The notes: generated from the letters alone by a model not told the origin. A stretch of 64,000 bases of DNA from Sphingomonas pseudosanguinis (GCF_014196255.1 NZ_JACIDH010000001.1:744001-808000); one strand, 5' to 3'; shown: positions 26,189 through 34,758, numbered from the stretch's first letter. A program made the numbers and translations.

Positions 26189-26806
26189 ATGCGCCCCGAT
26201 ATGGCGGCGATGTTCGCGCTTCGCCATCTCTTATCGTTGCCGTTGCTGACTCTCTTTCTGTCGAGCTGCGGTCCCGTCGTTCCTGCGACGCCGCTGTCGG
26301 GGGAGGCGCGGCCGGCCAGGGTCGTCGAACAGCGTTTGTCCGACTCGCCCGCGCCGCGCGGGGCGGGGCTGTTGCGACAGGCGATGCTGAACGGCCACCG
26401 GGCGGCCAGGGCCGAGGTGGGGTTGCCGCCGCTGACTTGGAGCGACTCGCTGGCGGCCAGCGCGCTCGCTTATGCGCAGGAACTGGCGCGGACCGGGCGT
26501 TTCCAACATGCCGAGCAGGTGCAGGGGCCGGCGCGGCAGGGCGAGAATCTGTGGACCGGCACGCGCGGCGCCTATCGTTATGACGAGATGATGGGCCATT
26601 GGCGCGCCGAGCAGCGTCATTTCGTGAACCTGCCGATCCCCAATGCCAGCCGGACGGGGCGGTTCGGCGATGTCGGCCACTATACCCAGATCGTCTGGGC
26701 ACGTTCCACGGCGGTCGGATGCGCGATGGCGAGCAATGCGCGCGACGACTTTCTCGTTTGCCGCTATAGCCCGACCGGCAACGTCTTTGGCGAACGGGCC
26801 TTTTGA
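26189..26806 (+). CDS. CAP-domain (SCP/PR1-like) lipoprotein
   Basis: The 205-aa protein has a lipoprotein signal (LFLSSC) and a CAP domain: LRQAMLNGHRAARAEVGLPPLTW, then HAEQ and GENLW, and VGHYTQIVWARSTAVGCA with the typical Cys pair. CAP proteins are secreted or envelope-bound; their substrates are often unknown. I choose the ATG at 26189 because GGAGG then sits 5 nt upstream. ATGs at 26186 and 26201 are possible. Confidence 0.88.
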   Translation: MRPDMAAMFALRHLLSLPLLTLFLSSCGPVVPATPLSGEARPARVVEQRLSDSPAPRGAGLLRQAMLNGHRAARAEVGLPPLTWSDSLAASALAYAQELARTGRFQHAEQVQGPARQGENLWTGTRGAYRYDEMMGHWRAEQRHFVNLPIPNASRTGRFGDVGHYTQIVWARSTAVGCAMASNARDDFLVCRYSPTGNVFGERAF

Positions 26807-26835
26807 CCCGGCGGGCGTCGCAAAGGAAAGCTCTT

Positions 26836-27222
26836 ATGGCCAATCCCTATGATCCGATGGCGTGGATCGGTTTCTGGACCGCACCCGCCCGCTTCGCGGT
26901 GATGGCGGGCGAGGCGATGCTGAGCGCGCAGAGCGTGATCGCGACCCGCATGGGGGCAATGGCGACGGGCACCTCCTCGCCCGCCGAGATGACCCTGATG
27001 GTCAGCGAGAAGGTGAAGGCGTTTGACCAGTCGGCCAAGGTCTGGAAGCGCGATCAGGCGGCATTGTCGCGCCTGTCGCGGCACGACCCGCGCGGGGGCA
27101 TGCTGGATGCATGGGAAGCGATGGCCCGCGCGATGCTGATCGGCGCATCGATGCCGCTGCAGGCCATGACGCCGGTGCACCGTGTGGTGACGGCGAACCA
27201 GAAGCGGCTGGCGAAGGGTTAG
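26836..27222 (+). CDS. 128-aa helical protein, possibly phasin-like
   Basis: The protein is mostly alpha-helical and Ala/Met-rich with no signal peptide. Segments such as AEMTLMVSEKVKAFDQSAKVW and an N-terminal amphipathic PMAWIGFWTAP recall granule-associated phasin-like proteins, but there is no diagnostic signature. AAAGGAAAG precedes the ATG. It lies 29 nt after the CAP gene and is likely cotranscribed. Confidence 0.65.
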   Translation: MANPYDPMAWIGFWTAPARFAVMAGEAMLSAQSVIATRMGAMATGTSSPAEMTLMVSEKVKAFDQSAKVWKRDQAALSRLSRHDPRGGMLDAWEAMARAMLIGASMPLQAMTPVHRVVTANQKRLAKG

Positions 27223-27229
27223 GACTTAA

Positions 27230-27360
27230 ATCCTCCCCGGTACGGGGAGGGGGACCAGCCGCAGGCTGGTGGAGGGGGATCGCCGCAAAGGACGCAGCTA
27301 GCGGAAGCCCCCCTCCGTCAGGCCTTTGGCCTGCCACCTCCCCGTGCCGGGGAGGATTTT
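27230..27360. repeat. palindromic repeat (CCTCCCC...GGGGAGG family)
   Basis: CCTCCCCGGTACGGGGAGG and CACCTCCCCGTGCCGGGGAGG flank two inner hairpins (CAGCCGCAGGCTG and CAGGCCTTTGGCCTG). It sits between the convergent 128-aa gene and rdgB and may terminate both. Confidence 0.75.
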
Positions 27361-27361
27361 T

Positions 27362-27988
27362 TCAGAACACCGCTTTCACCAGCTGGCCGAACGCATCCGC
27401 GCGATGGCTGATGCGGTTCTTTTCGTCCTGGTCCATCTCGGCGAAGGTCTCGGTGCCGCCGATCGGCTGGAAGATCGGGTCATAGCCATGGCCCTTGTCG
27501 CCGCGCGGCGGCCAGACGATGGTGCCGTCGACGCGGCCCTCGAACCATTCGACATGCCCATCGGGCCAGCCGATTGCGAGCGCGCAGATGAAATGCGCGG
27601 CGCGGCTCATGTCGGGTTCCTCGTTCAGCCGATCCTCGACCGCGCGCATCGCCATGCCGAAGTCCTTTTCCGGCCCCGCCCAGCGGGCCGAGAACAGCCC
27701 CGGATCGCCGCCCAGCGCCTCGACGCACAGGCCGCTATCGTCCGACAAGGCGGGCAGCCCCGACAGGTCGGCGGCGGCTAGCGCCTTTAGCTCGGCATTG
27801 GCGACGAAGGTGGTGCCGGTCTCCTCGGGCTCGGGCAGGTCGAGATCGCCCGCCGCGATCACCTCCATGCCATAGGGCGCGAGCAGTTCGCGGAATTCGA
27901 CGATCTTGCCCTTGTTGTGGCTGGCGAGGACCAGCTTGCCGGGTTCGAGCTTGCGGATCGCCTGACGGCCATTGCCTTCGCCGCTCAT
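27362..27988 (-). CDS. rdgB: XTP/dITP diphosphatase
   Basis: RdgB removes non-canonical purine nucleotides such as XTP and dITP. The 208-aa protein has the SHNKGK substrate motif (23-28), SDDSGL (82-87) with catalytic acids, and the C-terminal SHRADAF. Its ATG overlaps the rph stop by 4 nt, giving the usual rph-rdgB pair. Confidence 0.95.
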   Translation of the reverse strand: MSGEGNGRQAIRKLEPGKLVLASHNKGKIVEFRELLAPYGMEVIAAGDLDLPEPEETGTTFVANAELKALAAADLSGLPALSDDSGLCVEALGGDPGLFSARWAGPEKDFGMAMRAVEDRLNEEPDMSRAAHFICALAIGWPDGHVEWFEGRVDGTIVWPPRGDKGHGYDPIFQPIGGTETFAEMDQDEKNRISHRADAFGQLVKAVF

Positions 27989-28701
27989 GCGCGGATCGCC
28001 CGGTCCTGCGCGGCGAAGATCTCGGTGCAGCCTATGCGCGCCAGACGCAGCAGACGCAGCAGCGCCTCTTCGTCATAGGTGGCGTGCTCGGCGGTCGCCT
28101 GCACCTCGGCGATATGGCCGTTTTCGATAAGCACGAAATTGGCGTCGGCATCGGCGTTCGAATCCTCGATATAGTCGAGGTCGAGGACCGGCGTGCCCTG
28201 ATGGATGCCGCAGGATACGGCGGCGACCTTGTGGCGGATCGGGTCGCTGGTCAGCTTCCCCTCGGCCATCAGCGTGTTGACCGCCATGCGCAGCGCGACC
28301 CAGGCGCCCGAGATGGCGGCGGTGCGGGTCCCACCATCGGCCTGGATCACGTCGCAGTCGAGGGTGATCTGCCGCTCGCCCAGCGCCTTCAGATCGCAGA
28401 CGGCGCGCAGGGAGCGGCCGATCAGCCGCTGGATTTCCTGGGTGCGGCCCGACTGCTTGCCCTTGGCCGCCTCACGGCTGCCACGCGTGTGGGTGGCGCG
28501 GGGAAGCATGCCGTACTCGGCGGTGACCCAACCTTCGCCCTTGCCGCGCAGGAAGGGGGGCACACGCTCCTCGACGCTGGCGGTGACGAGCACCTTGGTA
28601 TCGCCGAACCCGATCAACACCGAACCTTCGGCGTGGCGGGTGAAATTCGGCTCGATGGTGATGGGACGCATCTGGTCGGGCATCCGGCCGGACGGGCGCA
28701 T
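27985..28701 (-). CDS. rph: ribonuclease PH
   Basis: RNase PH trims the 3' ends of tRNA precursors by phosphorolysis. The 238-aa length is normal; visible family blocks are [49 protein letters not shown] and [13 protein letters not shown] start at the ATG at 28701; upstream open frame is repeat sequence. Confidence 0.96.
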   Translation of the reverse strand: MRPSGRMPDQMRPITIEPNFTRHAEGSVLIGFGDTKVLVTASVEERVPPFLRGKGEGWVTAEYGMLPRATHTRGSREAAKGKQSGRTQEIQRLIGRSLRAVCDLKALGERQITLDCDVIQADGGTRTAAISGAWVALRMAVNTLMAEGKLTSDPIRHKVAAVSCGIHQGTPVLDLDYIEDSNADADANFVLIENGHIAEVQATAEHATYDEEALLRLLRLARIGCTEIFAAQDRAIRA

Positions 28702-28768
28702 AGTCTTCTCCTTGTTCCTTGGCACCAGCCCTAACCGGCCCCCGCGCGATGCGCCAGAGACCAAGGTG

Positions 28769-28950
28769 GCGATCGGAAGACACTCCTCTTCTCTCTGCGT
28801 CCTCTGCGCCTCTGCGCGCAAAAAAGAAGGATGGTTCACGCGGAGGCGCGGAGACGCGGAGGAAGAGCCGAACAATCTCCGCGTCTCCGCGTGAAAAATT
28901 TCGCGCAGAGGCGCAGAGGGCGCGGAGAAGAAGAGAGGTCTTCCGATCGC
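28769..28950. repeat. nested inverted repeat element between rph and hrcA
   Basis: The element is bounded by perfect 12-bp inverted ends (GCGATCGGAAGA at 28769-28780, complement at 28939-28950). Inside are GCGCAGAGGCGCAGAGG-type outer arms and an inner pair of CGCGGAGACGCGGAGG arms. It fills the 286-bp gap and stops 2 bp before the putative hrcA promoter. Confidence 0.8.
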
Positions 28951-28952
28951 GG

Positions 28953-28981
28953 TTGAGTGGCGCGCCACCCGTGCCTACATT
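28953..28981 (+). promoter_or_regulatory. putative sigma-70-type promoter giving a leaderless hrcA mRNA
   Basis: TTGAGT (28953-28958) is separated by exactly 17 bp from TACATT (28976-28981). Starting 7 nt after the -10 box, transcription would begin at the A of the hrcA ATG (28988). No Shine-Dalgarno sequence is present before that ATG, which fits a leaderless message. This is a sequence prediction only. Confidence 0.5.
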
Positions 28982-28987
28982 TCCGTC

Positions 28988-30028
28988 ATGGTCACACTTC
29001 CGATCACCGAGCTGACCGACCGGGCGCGCGATATTTTTCGGGTGGTGGTCGACAGCTATCTGACCAGCGGACAGCCGGTGGGGTCGAAGACGATCGCGCT
29101 GTCGGGGATCAACCTGTCGCCCGCCTCGATCCGCAATGTGTTACAGGAGCTAGAGGAGCGCGGGCTGCTCGCCGCGCCGCATACCAGCGCGGGGCGGATG
29201 CCGACCGATATGGGGCTGCGGCTGTTCGTCGACGGCATGATGCACGCGATGGAGCCGAGCGTCGAGGAGCGCGCCGCGATCGAGGCGAGGGCTGCCCGCT
29301 CCGGCCCGGTCGAGGAGGCGCTGGCGGCGACCACCGCCGTGCTGTCGGGCCTGTCGGCCTGTGCGGGTCTCGTCATGGTGCCCAAGCGCGAGATGAAGCT
29401 GCGCTCGATCGGCTTCGTGCCGCTCTCCGCGACGCAGGCGCTGGCGGTGCTGGTGGCGGAGGACGGCGCGGTCGAGAACCGCGTGCTCGAACTGCCGCTG
29501 GGCATGACGCCGTCGGCGTTGATCGAGGCGGGCAATTATCTGTCCGCGACGCTCGCCGGCCTGACGCTGGGTCAGGCGCGCGAGCGGCTGGAGCGCGAAC
29601 TGGCGGCGGGGCGCGCGGCGCTGGACGGGGCGGCGCGGGCGCTGGTCGAACAGGGGTTGGCGGTGTGGAGCGAGGATGGCGAGCGGCGGCCGATCCTGAT
29701 CGTGCGCGGGCAGGGGCGGCTGATCGATGCCGCCGCCGCCGCCGATCTGGAACGGGTGCGCGATCTGCTCGACGATCTGGAGGGCAAGCAGGAGATTGCC
29801 AGCCTGCTCGATTCCGCACGCGCCGGCGACTCGACCCGCATCTTCATCGGCGCGGAGAACAAATTGTTCGCGCTGTCGGGATCTTCGGTCATTGCGCGAC
29901 CGTTCCGGAATCTCGACGGACAGGTGGTGGGTGTCGTCGGGGTAATCGGGCCGACGCGGTTGAACTATGCCCGCGTCGTGCCCATGGTGGATTTCACGGC
30001 GGCAACGCTCGCCCGAATGATGGGCTGA
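28988..30028 (+). CDS. hrcA: heat-inducible transcription repressor HrcA
   Basis: HrcA represses chaperone genes by binding CIRCE operators. The 346-aa protein has an N-terminal winged helix (about 1-70, including YLTSGQPVGSKTIA and SPASIRNVLQELEERGLL), TSAGRMPTDMGLRLFVD, and a C-terminal GAF-like dimerisation domain ending VGVIGPTRLNYARVVPMVDF. No CIRCE element is visible before hrcA, grpE, dnaK or dnaJ, so its target is presumably groESL elsewhere. grpE follows after 12 nt. Confidence 0.95.
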   Translation: MVTLPITELTDRARDIFRVVVDSYLTSGQPVGSKTIALSGINLSPASIRNVLQELEERGLLAAPHTSAGRMPTDMGLRLFVDGMMHAMEPSVEERAAIEARAARSGPVEEALAATTAVLSGLSACAGLVMVPKREMKLRSIGFVPLSATQALAVLVAEDGAVENRVLELPLGMTPSALIEAGNYLSATLAGLTLGQARERLERELAAGRAALDGAARALVEQGLAVWSEDGERRPILIVRGQGRLIDAAAAADLERVRDLLDDLEGKQEIASLLDSARAGDSTRIFIGAENKLFALSGSSVIARPFRNLDGQVVGVVGVIGPTRLNYARVVPMVDFTAATLARMMG

Positions 30029-30040
30029 ACAGGGATTATG

Positions 30041-30586
30041 ATGAGCGACAATACGACCAACGCACCCCAGACCGACCTGCGCGAAGAGACGGCCGAGGCC
30101 GCGCCCGAAGTGGCGGGGCAGGATCGTCTGGCCGAGTTGGAGAACCAGCTGGCCGAGGCCAAGCAGCAATATCTCTATGCCCAGGCCGAGATCCAGAATG
30201 TCCGCCGTCGTGCGGAAAAGGACGCGGCCGATGCGCGCAACTATGCCGCGACGTCGTTCGCGCGCGACGTGCTGTCGGTGGCCGACAATCTTCAGCGCGC
30301 GCTGGCCGCGATCCCGGCCGACCTGCGCACCGACGACAAGTGGAAGGGGCTGGTGACCGGCCTCGACGCCACGGGTCGTGAGATGGAGAGCGTGTTGGGC
30401 CGCCACGGCATCACCAAGATCGAGGCGATGGGCCAGGCGCTCGACCCCAACAAGCATCAGGCGATGATTGAAATGCCCTCCGACCAGGAGCCGGGCACGA
30501 TCGTGCAGGAGATGCAGTCGGGTTATATGATCAAGGACCGTCTGCTGCGCCCCGCGCTGGTGGCGGTGGCCAAGAAGCCGGAGTGA
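30041..30586 (+). CDS. grpE: nucleotide exchange factor GrpE
   Basis: GrpE releases ADP from DnaK. The 181-aa protein has an acidic disordered N-terminus, a long coiled-coil helix (about 28-85, LAELENQLAEAKQQYLYAQAEIQNVRRR in two parts), and the C-terminal beta-wing with HQAMIEMPSD and GYMIKDRLLRPALVAVA. Two ATGs lie side by side; the second (30041) has better spacing from AGGGA. Confidence 0.95.
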   Translation: MSDNTTNAPQTDLREETAEAAPEVAGQDRLAELENQLAEAKQQYLYAQAEIQNVRRRAEKDAADARNYAATSFARDVLSVADNLQRALAAIPADLRTDDKWKGLVTGLDATGREMESVLGRHGITKIEAMGQALDPNKHQAMIEMPSDQEPGTIVQEMQSGYMIKDRLLRPALVAVAKKPE

Positions 30587-30608
30587 TCCGGTCTCAGTGA
30601 AGTGACGG

Positions 30609-30638
30609 AAGGGCGGGCCGAAAGGTCCGCCCTTTTTT
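30609..30638 (+). terminator. intrinsic terminator of hrcA-grpE
   Basis: An 11-bp stem (AAGGGCGGGCC with GGTCCGCCCTT) closes a GAAA loop and is followed by a run of six T. Confidence 0.93.
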
Positions 30639-30651
30639 GTGGAGTCCCGCC

Positions 30652-30736
30652 CCCTCGTCATTGCGAGCGCAGCGAAGCAATCCAGTGTTAAATCACGACG
30701 CCCCGGATTGCTGCGCTGCGCTCGCAATGACGAGGG
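30652..30736. repeat. palindromic repeat, GTCATTGCGAGCG family, copy 1
   Basis: CCCTCGTCATTGCGAGCG and its complement enclose GCAGCGAAGCAATCCAG / CCGGATTGCTGCGCTGC arms. A second copy lies at 46313. It sits between grpE and the convergent flagellin gene. Confidence 0.88.
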
Positions 30737-30751
30737 CGTGTGTCATCGGGT

Positions 30752-31870
30752 TTACTGACCGAGCAGCTTGAGCACGTCCTTCTGGCTCTGATTGGCCTGC
30801 GCCAGCATCGCGGTCGAGGCCTGCGCCAGGATTTGGGCGCGGGCGAGCTTGACCGACTCGTCCGAATAGTCGGTGTCCGCGATCCGCGAGCGCGCCTCCG
30901 ACAAATTGGTCGTGCCGCTGGTCAGCGTGGCGATCGCGGACTCCAGCCGATTGCCGGTCGCGCCGAGCTGACCCTGGACGCTCGCCACGGTCGATAGCAG
31001 GGCATCGACGCGACTCATGGTGTGATCGGTGCGATAGCGGTTCATGACGTTGAGTTCGTCGACCAGCGAGAACTGGCGACGCACCAGATACGCGTCATAA
31101 TTGTCATCTCGATCATAGGTCGTCCCATTGGGATCGTACCATTGATCACCATCGCTCTGATAGACGATCCGGCCGATGTCCTGCCGTGTGACCGTCGTCC
31201 CGCCGATCTTGCCGCGTGCCATGTAATCGTCGAACGTCACCAGATGCGATTGGCTCTGATCGCGAAATTTGGGGTCGGTCAGCCGACCTTGATAGCCCCA
31301 GGCCCAATAGCCATCGACATTGTCGCGGGTGAACGCGATCGGCACGGGATCGATCGACACCGGGATCGTATCGGCGATGTTCGGTCCGGCCTGGACGTTC
31401 AGCTTGACGCTGGCATCGACCAGATTGTTGTCGGCGTCGTAAACCGGCGCATTGGCGTTGAACAGGGCGACACCGTTGAACGATGCCGATCGGATCGTCT
31501 GATCGACTTGCGTGGCGAGCGCGGTTACCTCCTTCTGCAACGCCGCGCGGTCGGTCATGCTGTACGTCCCCGACCCCGCCTGCACCGCGAGTTCACGAAC
31601 CCGTTGCAGCATGTTGGACACTTCCGTCAGCACGCCGTCCGCCGTCTGGATCAGCGAGACGCCGTCCATCGCGTTGCGCATCCCTTGCGTCATGCCGCGA
31701 ATCTGCGCGGTCATCGAGCTGCTGATGGCGAGGCCGGCGGCGTCGTCCTTGGCCGAATTGATCCGCTGGCCCGAGGACAGCTTCGCCATCGACTGCGCCA
31801 GATCGGTATTGGCGCGCTGCGTGGCCGCCATCGCACGAAGCGCGGCGCCATTGGTATTGATGACCGTCAT
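30752..31870 (-). CDS. flagellin with an unusual variable insert
   Basis: Flagellin polymerises into the flagellar filament. The 372-aa protein has conserved N-terminal D0/D1 (TVINTNGAALRAMAATQ, LSSGQRINSAKDDAAGLAIS) and C-terminal D1/D0 (RIADTDYSDESVKLARAQIL, ending LKLLGQ). The centre (about 140-270) is not a standard D2/D3: it is rich in Asp, Tyr and Trp (DGYWAWGYQGRLTD, DQWYDPNGTTYDRDDNYDAY). I start at the ATG at 31870 with GGAG 5 nt upstream. No other flagellar gene is in the window. Confidence 0.93.
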   Translation of the reverse strand: MTVINTNGAALRAMAATQRANTDLAQSMAKLSSGQRINSAKDDAAGLAISSSMTAQIRGMTQGMRNAMDGVSLIQTADGVLTEVSNMLQRVRELAVQAGSGTYSMTDRAALQKEVTALATQVDQTIRSASFNGVALFNANAPVYDADNNLVDASVKLNVQAGPNIADTIPVSIDPVPIAFTRDNVDGYWAWGYQGRLTDPKFRDQSQSHLVTFDDYMARGKIGGTTVTRQDIGRIVYQSDGDQWYDPNGTTYDRDDNYDAYLVRRQFSLVDELNVMNRYRTDHTMSRVDALLSTVASVQGQLGATGNRLESAIATLTSGTTNLSEARSRIADTDYSDESVKLARAQILAQASTAMLAQANQSQKDVLKLLGQ

Positions 31871-31993
31871 GGTAACTCCCATCCCGTGACGAGCGCGGAG
31901 TGATCCCCACGCGCGAACGGGATGGTTGACGCGATTTAACCATGATCGGCTATCCGGGTTTTTCCCGGATGGTCAGTGGTTTGGCGGTGCTGG

Positions 31994-32020
31994 GGGCGGG
32001 CGACACGGCGTCGCCCGCCC
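31994..32020 (-). terminator. GC-rich hairpin after the metallophosphoesterase gene
   Basis: GGGCGGGCGAC (31994-32004) pairs with 32010-32020 as an 11-bp stem, 9 nt after the gene's stop. There is no T tract on the minus strand, so this is a tentative terminator. Confidence 0.45.
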
Positions 32021-32028
32021 GATCGGCG

Positions 32029-34110
32029 TCAGCTACGCCGCGCGGTCAGCCACTGGTTGCTGGTCAGCGGCTTGGCGACGACGCGCACCTCGCCGATATT
32101 GCCGAAATAGCCGTCCTTGCGCGCGCCGTCCCACCAGGCGGCACCCAGGACCCAGGGCATGTCGGCGGCGAGCGCCGCGATGCCGACCTGGCCGGCGCTG
32201 TTGCGCAGCACCGGCGCGCCGTCGACATAAAGGACGGTCTCGTTGGCCACCGGATCGTTGACGATCGCGATGTGATACCAGGTGTCGACCATCACCTCGC
32301 CCGACCAGTTGGCCTGCGGATAGGCGGTGTTGGAGGCGGGCACGACCTCCCACTGGATTTCGCGCAGCGACGAGATGGCGAACAGGATCGGCGGCGCCTC
32401 CTTGTCGCCGCCGGCAAAGCCCGGCAGCTTGCCGCGATTGCCGTTGCGGGTCAGGATGTTGCCCCAGCGGTGGTTGGTCACCGTCCAGTTGGCGTCGATC
32501 TTGATGAACGCCTCGACCGTATAGCCCGCGCCGAAGGTCGCCGCGTTGATCGGCGCGTTGGTGGCGGTGGCGAAGGCGCTGCTGCGCGCGGTCACCTTGT
32601 CGGTGTTGCGGAAGCGGACGCTGCCCGGCGCCGAGGACAGGCGGTGGCGATCGGTCGACCAGACCACGTCCTCGACCATCGCCGGCCCCGACAGCGGCAC
32701 GCGCGTCATCGGGTTGCGGCCCGTGACGTCGGGCAGCGTCTCGCCGACCTGGACGATCCGGCCATCGACGATGCCGCTCGCCACACGCCAGTGCGCGGCG
32801 GTTTCGGCGATCTTGGGATAGTCGTCGGCATCGCGCGGCAGCACCTCGGCCGGTGCGGCCGGCTCGGTATAGCCCGACAGCAGCGCGGTGCGGACGCGCG
32901 GCAGGATCGGCGTGCCCGCCGTCATCTCGGTATAGGCGAAGCCGGGCAGGAAGCGGGCGAAACGCTTCTTGAAGTCCATGGCGATGGTGAAGCGGTTGTT
33001 CGCATCGTCCAGCACCGCGCGGTCGAACTGGTTGAGCGTCGCCTTGGGCTTCTGCACGACCCAGGGCGAAAAGCTCATCACGTCGATCTTGTTGGCTGAG
33101 AAGTCGATCTCGTACAGCCGCATCAGCGCGTTGCCGCCCTGATAGGCCATCTGGTAATCGACGACCATCTCATGAACGGGATTGCCGAAGTCGTTGGTCT
33201 TGGTCAGCAGCGCGGCGCCGTGATGATGGCCGTTCAGCGTCATGAAGATCTGGTCGTTGTCGCGGATCAGATTGTTCCACAGCATCAGGCCGTAATCGGT
33301 TTCCAGCGGGCTCTTGCCGTCCTTGTCGATGTTCAGCAGCTGGTGGTTGGCCAGGATCACCGGCAGCGTCGGGTTGCGGCGGATCACGTCGCGCGCCCAC
33401 AGGATGCCGGCGTCCGAGATGCGCCACGACAGCGACAGCACCATGAACTTCACGCCATACATCTCGAAGATGTGATATTCGTGGAAGCCGGTGCGATCCC
33501 GCTCGCGGAAGGTCGACTGGTTCTGCGCGCGCGTAGTCGGAAACCAGGTGAGATAGGGCTCGGCCGACAGGGTGCGCTGGGTATCGGTGCCCGCCTGCTG
33601 GTCGGCAGGGACGCGATAGTCCAGGTCGGATAGCACGTCGTGATTGCCCGCCAGGATCGAATAGGGGATGCGCGCCGTCTCCAGCCGCTTCATCGCGGCA
33701 TCGGCCACCGCCCATTGCGCGGGCTTGCGCACCTGATCGACCACGTCGCCCAGATGAATGACGAAGGGGATCGAATAGGCCTTGGCGTTGTCGACGATCC
33801 ACTGGGTCTGCGCGGCGAACGGCTCCGAGCCATATTTGCGCTGGAACTGGCGGTTCTCGTCGGCGGTCGCATAGCGCGAATAGAATTGCGTGTCGGGCAG
33901 CACCGCGATCGTGAAGCTGGTCGTGCCGACCGCGCTGGCCGTCGATGCGCTGGCGGTCGGCGTGGGATCGCTGTTCAGGCGCGTGTCATCGTCGCACGCC
34001 GTCAGCGCGCCGGTCAGCGGCAGCATCGACAGGCCGGCCGCGCCGCGCAGCAATGCGCGCCGGTCGGCGATCCGCCGCAGGCTGAAACGGGTGTCGTTCG
34101 TATCGGACAT
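32029..34110 (-). CDS. exported metallophosphoesterase with C-terminal LamG-like domain
   Basis: The 693-aa protein has a twin-arginine-style signal with lipobox (RRALLRG...GALTAC, Cys39). A calcineurin-like phosphoesterase domain follows (about 68-345: PDTQ, HLGDVVDQ, GNHD and GHHHG metal ligands). After a linker, the C-terminus (about 500-690) has the alternating pattern of a concanavalin/LamG domain (YTVEAFIKID, DTWYHIAIVND, VLYVDGAPV, GEVRVVAKPL), suggesting glycan binding. It is probably envelope-anchored or secreted; the substrate is unknown. I use the ATG at 34110; a TTG at 34116 is in frame. Confidence 0.88.
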   Translation of the reverse strand: MSDTNDTRFSLRRIADRRALLRGAAGLSMLPLTGALTACDDDTRLNSDPTPTASASTASAVGTTSFTIAVLPDTQFYSRYATADENRQFQRKYGSEPFAAQTQWIVDNAKAYSIPFVIHLGDVVDQVRKPAQWAVADAAMKRLETARIPYSILAGNHDVLSDLDYRVPADQQAGTDTQRTLSAEPYLTWFPTTRAQNQSTFRERDRTGFHEYHIFEMYGVKFMVLSLSWRISDAGILWARDVIRRNPTLPVILANHQLLNIDKDGKSPLETDYGLMLWNNLIRDNDQIFMTLNGHHHGAALLTKTNDFGNPVHEMVVDYQMAYQGGNALMRLYEIDFSANKIDVMSFSPWVVQKPKATLNQFDRAVLDDANNRFTIAMDFKKRFARFLPGFAYTEMTAGTPILPRVRTALLSGYTEPAAPAEVLPRDADDYPKIAETAAHWRVASGIVDGRIVQVGETLPDVTGRNPMTRVPLSGPAMVEDVVWSTDRHRLSSAPGSVRFRNTDKVTARSSAFATATNAPINAATFGAGYTVEAFIKIDANWTVTNHRWGNILTRNGNRGKLPGFAGGDKEAPPILFAISSLREIQWEVVPASNTAYPQANWSGEVMVDTWYHIAIVNDPVANETVLYVDGAPVLRNSAGQVGIAALAADMPWVLGAAWWDGARKDGYFGNIGEVRVVAKPLTSNQWLTARRS

Positions 34111-34269
34111 GGTCAAAAATCCCCCAATTTCGCTCGGTCGAGCAAAGTCGGGCGGCCTTTATGGGGCTAGTTTGACACATAAGGGACCGATTGATTACCG
34201 ATTTGGGTCGGAGCCTGAAAAAATATTCCAGACGTCCGTCATTTTTCGGTCATTCGCCCCGTGGACCCG

Positions 34270-34704
34270 TCATTGCGGCGCCGGATCGCCCGCCGCGATC
34301 ACGCGCGCGCCCTGACGCAGGCGGGTGCCGTCGGAAAAGGTGAGCAGCAGCGACAGGATGCGCCCCGGCTTCACACCCGGGTTCATGTCGTAGAGCATCA
34401 CATGCCGACCGCCCGGCGTGAAGGGCACGGTCGCGCCGGCGGGGATGGGGACGCGGTCGACCTTCTTCATCGCCATGCCGCCCTCGTGCATCTCGCTGGT
34501 GATCGCGACATCGCTGCTGACCGAGATCAGGTCGACCGGCCTGGGGCCGCCATGGACGATGAAATAGGCGGCGGCCGGCCGGCCGGGGACGGCGGCCAGG
34601 CGGACCCAGCCCTCCTCGGCGAACAGCTCGGCCTTCTCGCTGCACCCGCCCAGCGGGACGCCCAAGGCCAGGGCGCAAAGCCCCAGAAAAACAGCGCGCC
34701 GCAT
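34270..34704 (-). CDS. PCuAC-type periplasmic copper chaperone
   Basis: PCuAC proteins carry Cu(I) to cytochrome oxidase. The 144-aa protein has a lipoprotein-type signal (LGGC, Cys21), and copper ligands His73 and Met77/79 (MHEGGMAM) with His101 and Met103 (GRHVM), the HM/HxM pattern of the family. It diverges from dnaK across 179 bp. I start at the ATG at 34704, the beginning of the signal; a frame open further upstream runs into the dnaK promoter. Confidence 0.93.
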   Translation of the reverse strand: MRRAVFLGLCALALGVPLGGCSEKAELFAEEGWVRLAAVPGRPAAAYFIVHGGPRPVDLISVSSDVAITSEMHEGGMAMKKVDRVPIPAGATVPFTPGGRHVMLYDMNPGVKPGRILSLLLTFSDGTRLRQGARVIAAGDPAPQ

Positions 34705-34758
34705 GACATACCCTCCCGTTTCGGCAAATCCTGAAGCCATCCTAGGTTCCATCCAATC

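Noticed and set aside
31871..31990. Sigma-28 or sigma-54 promoter before the flagellin gene
   Set aside because: A TAAA and a GCCGAT-like string exist, but not with the required spacing, and no TGGC/TTGC pair was found.
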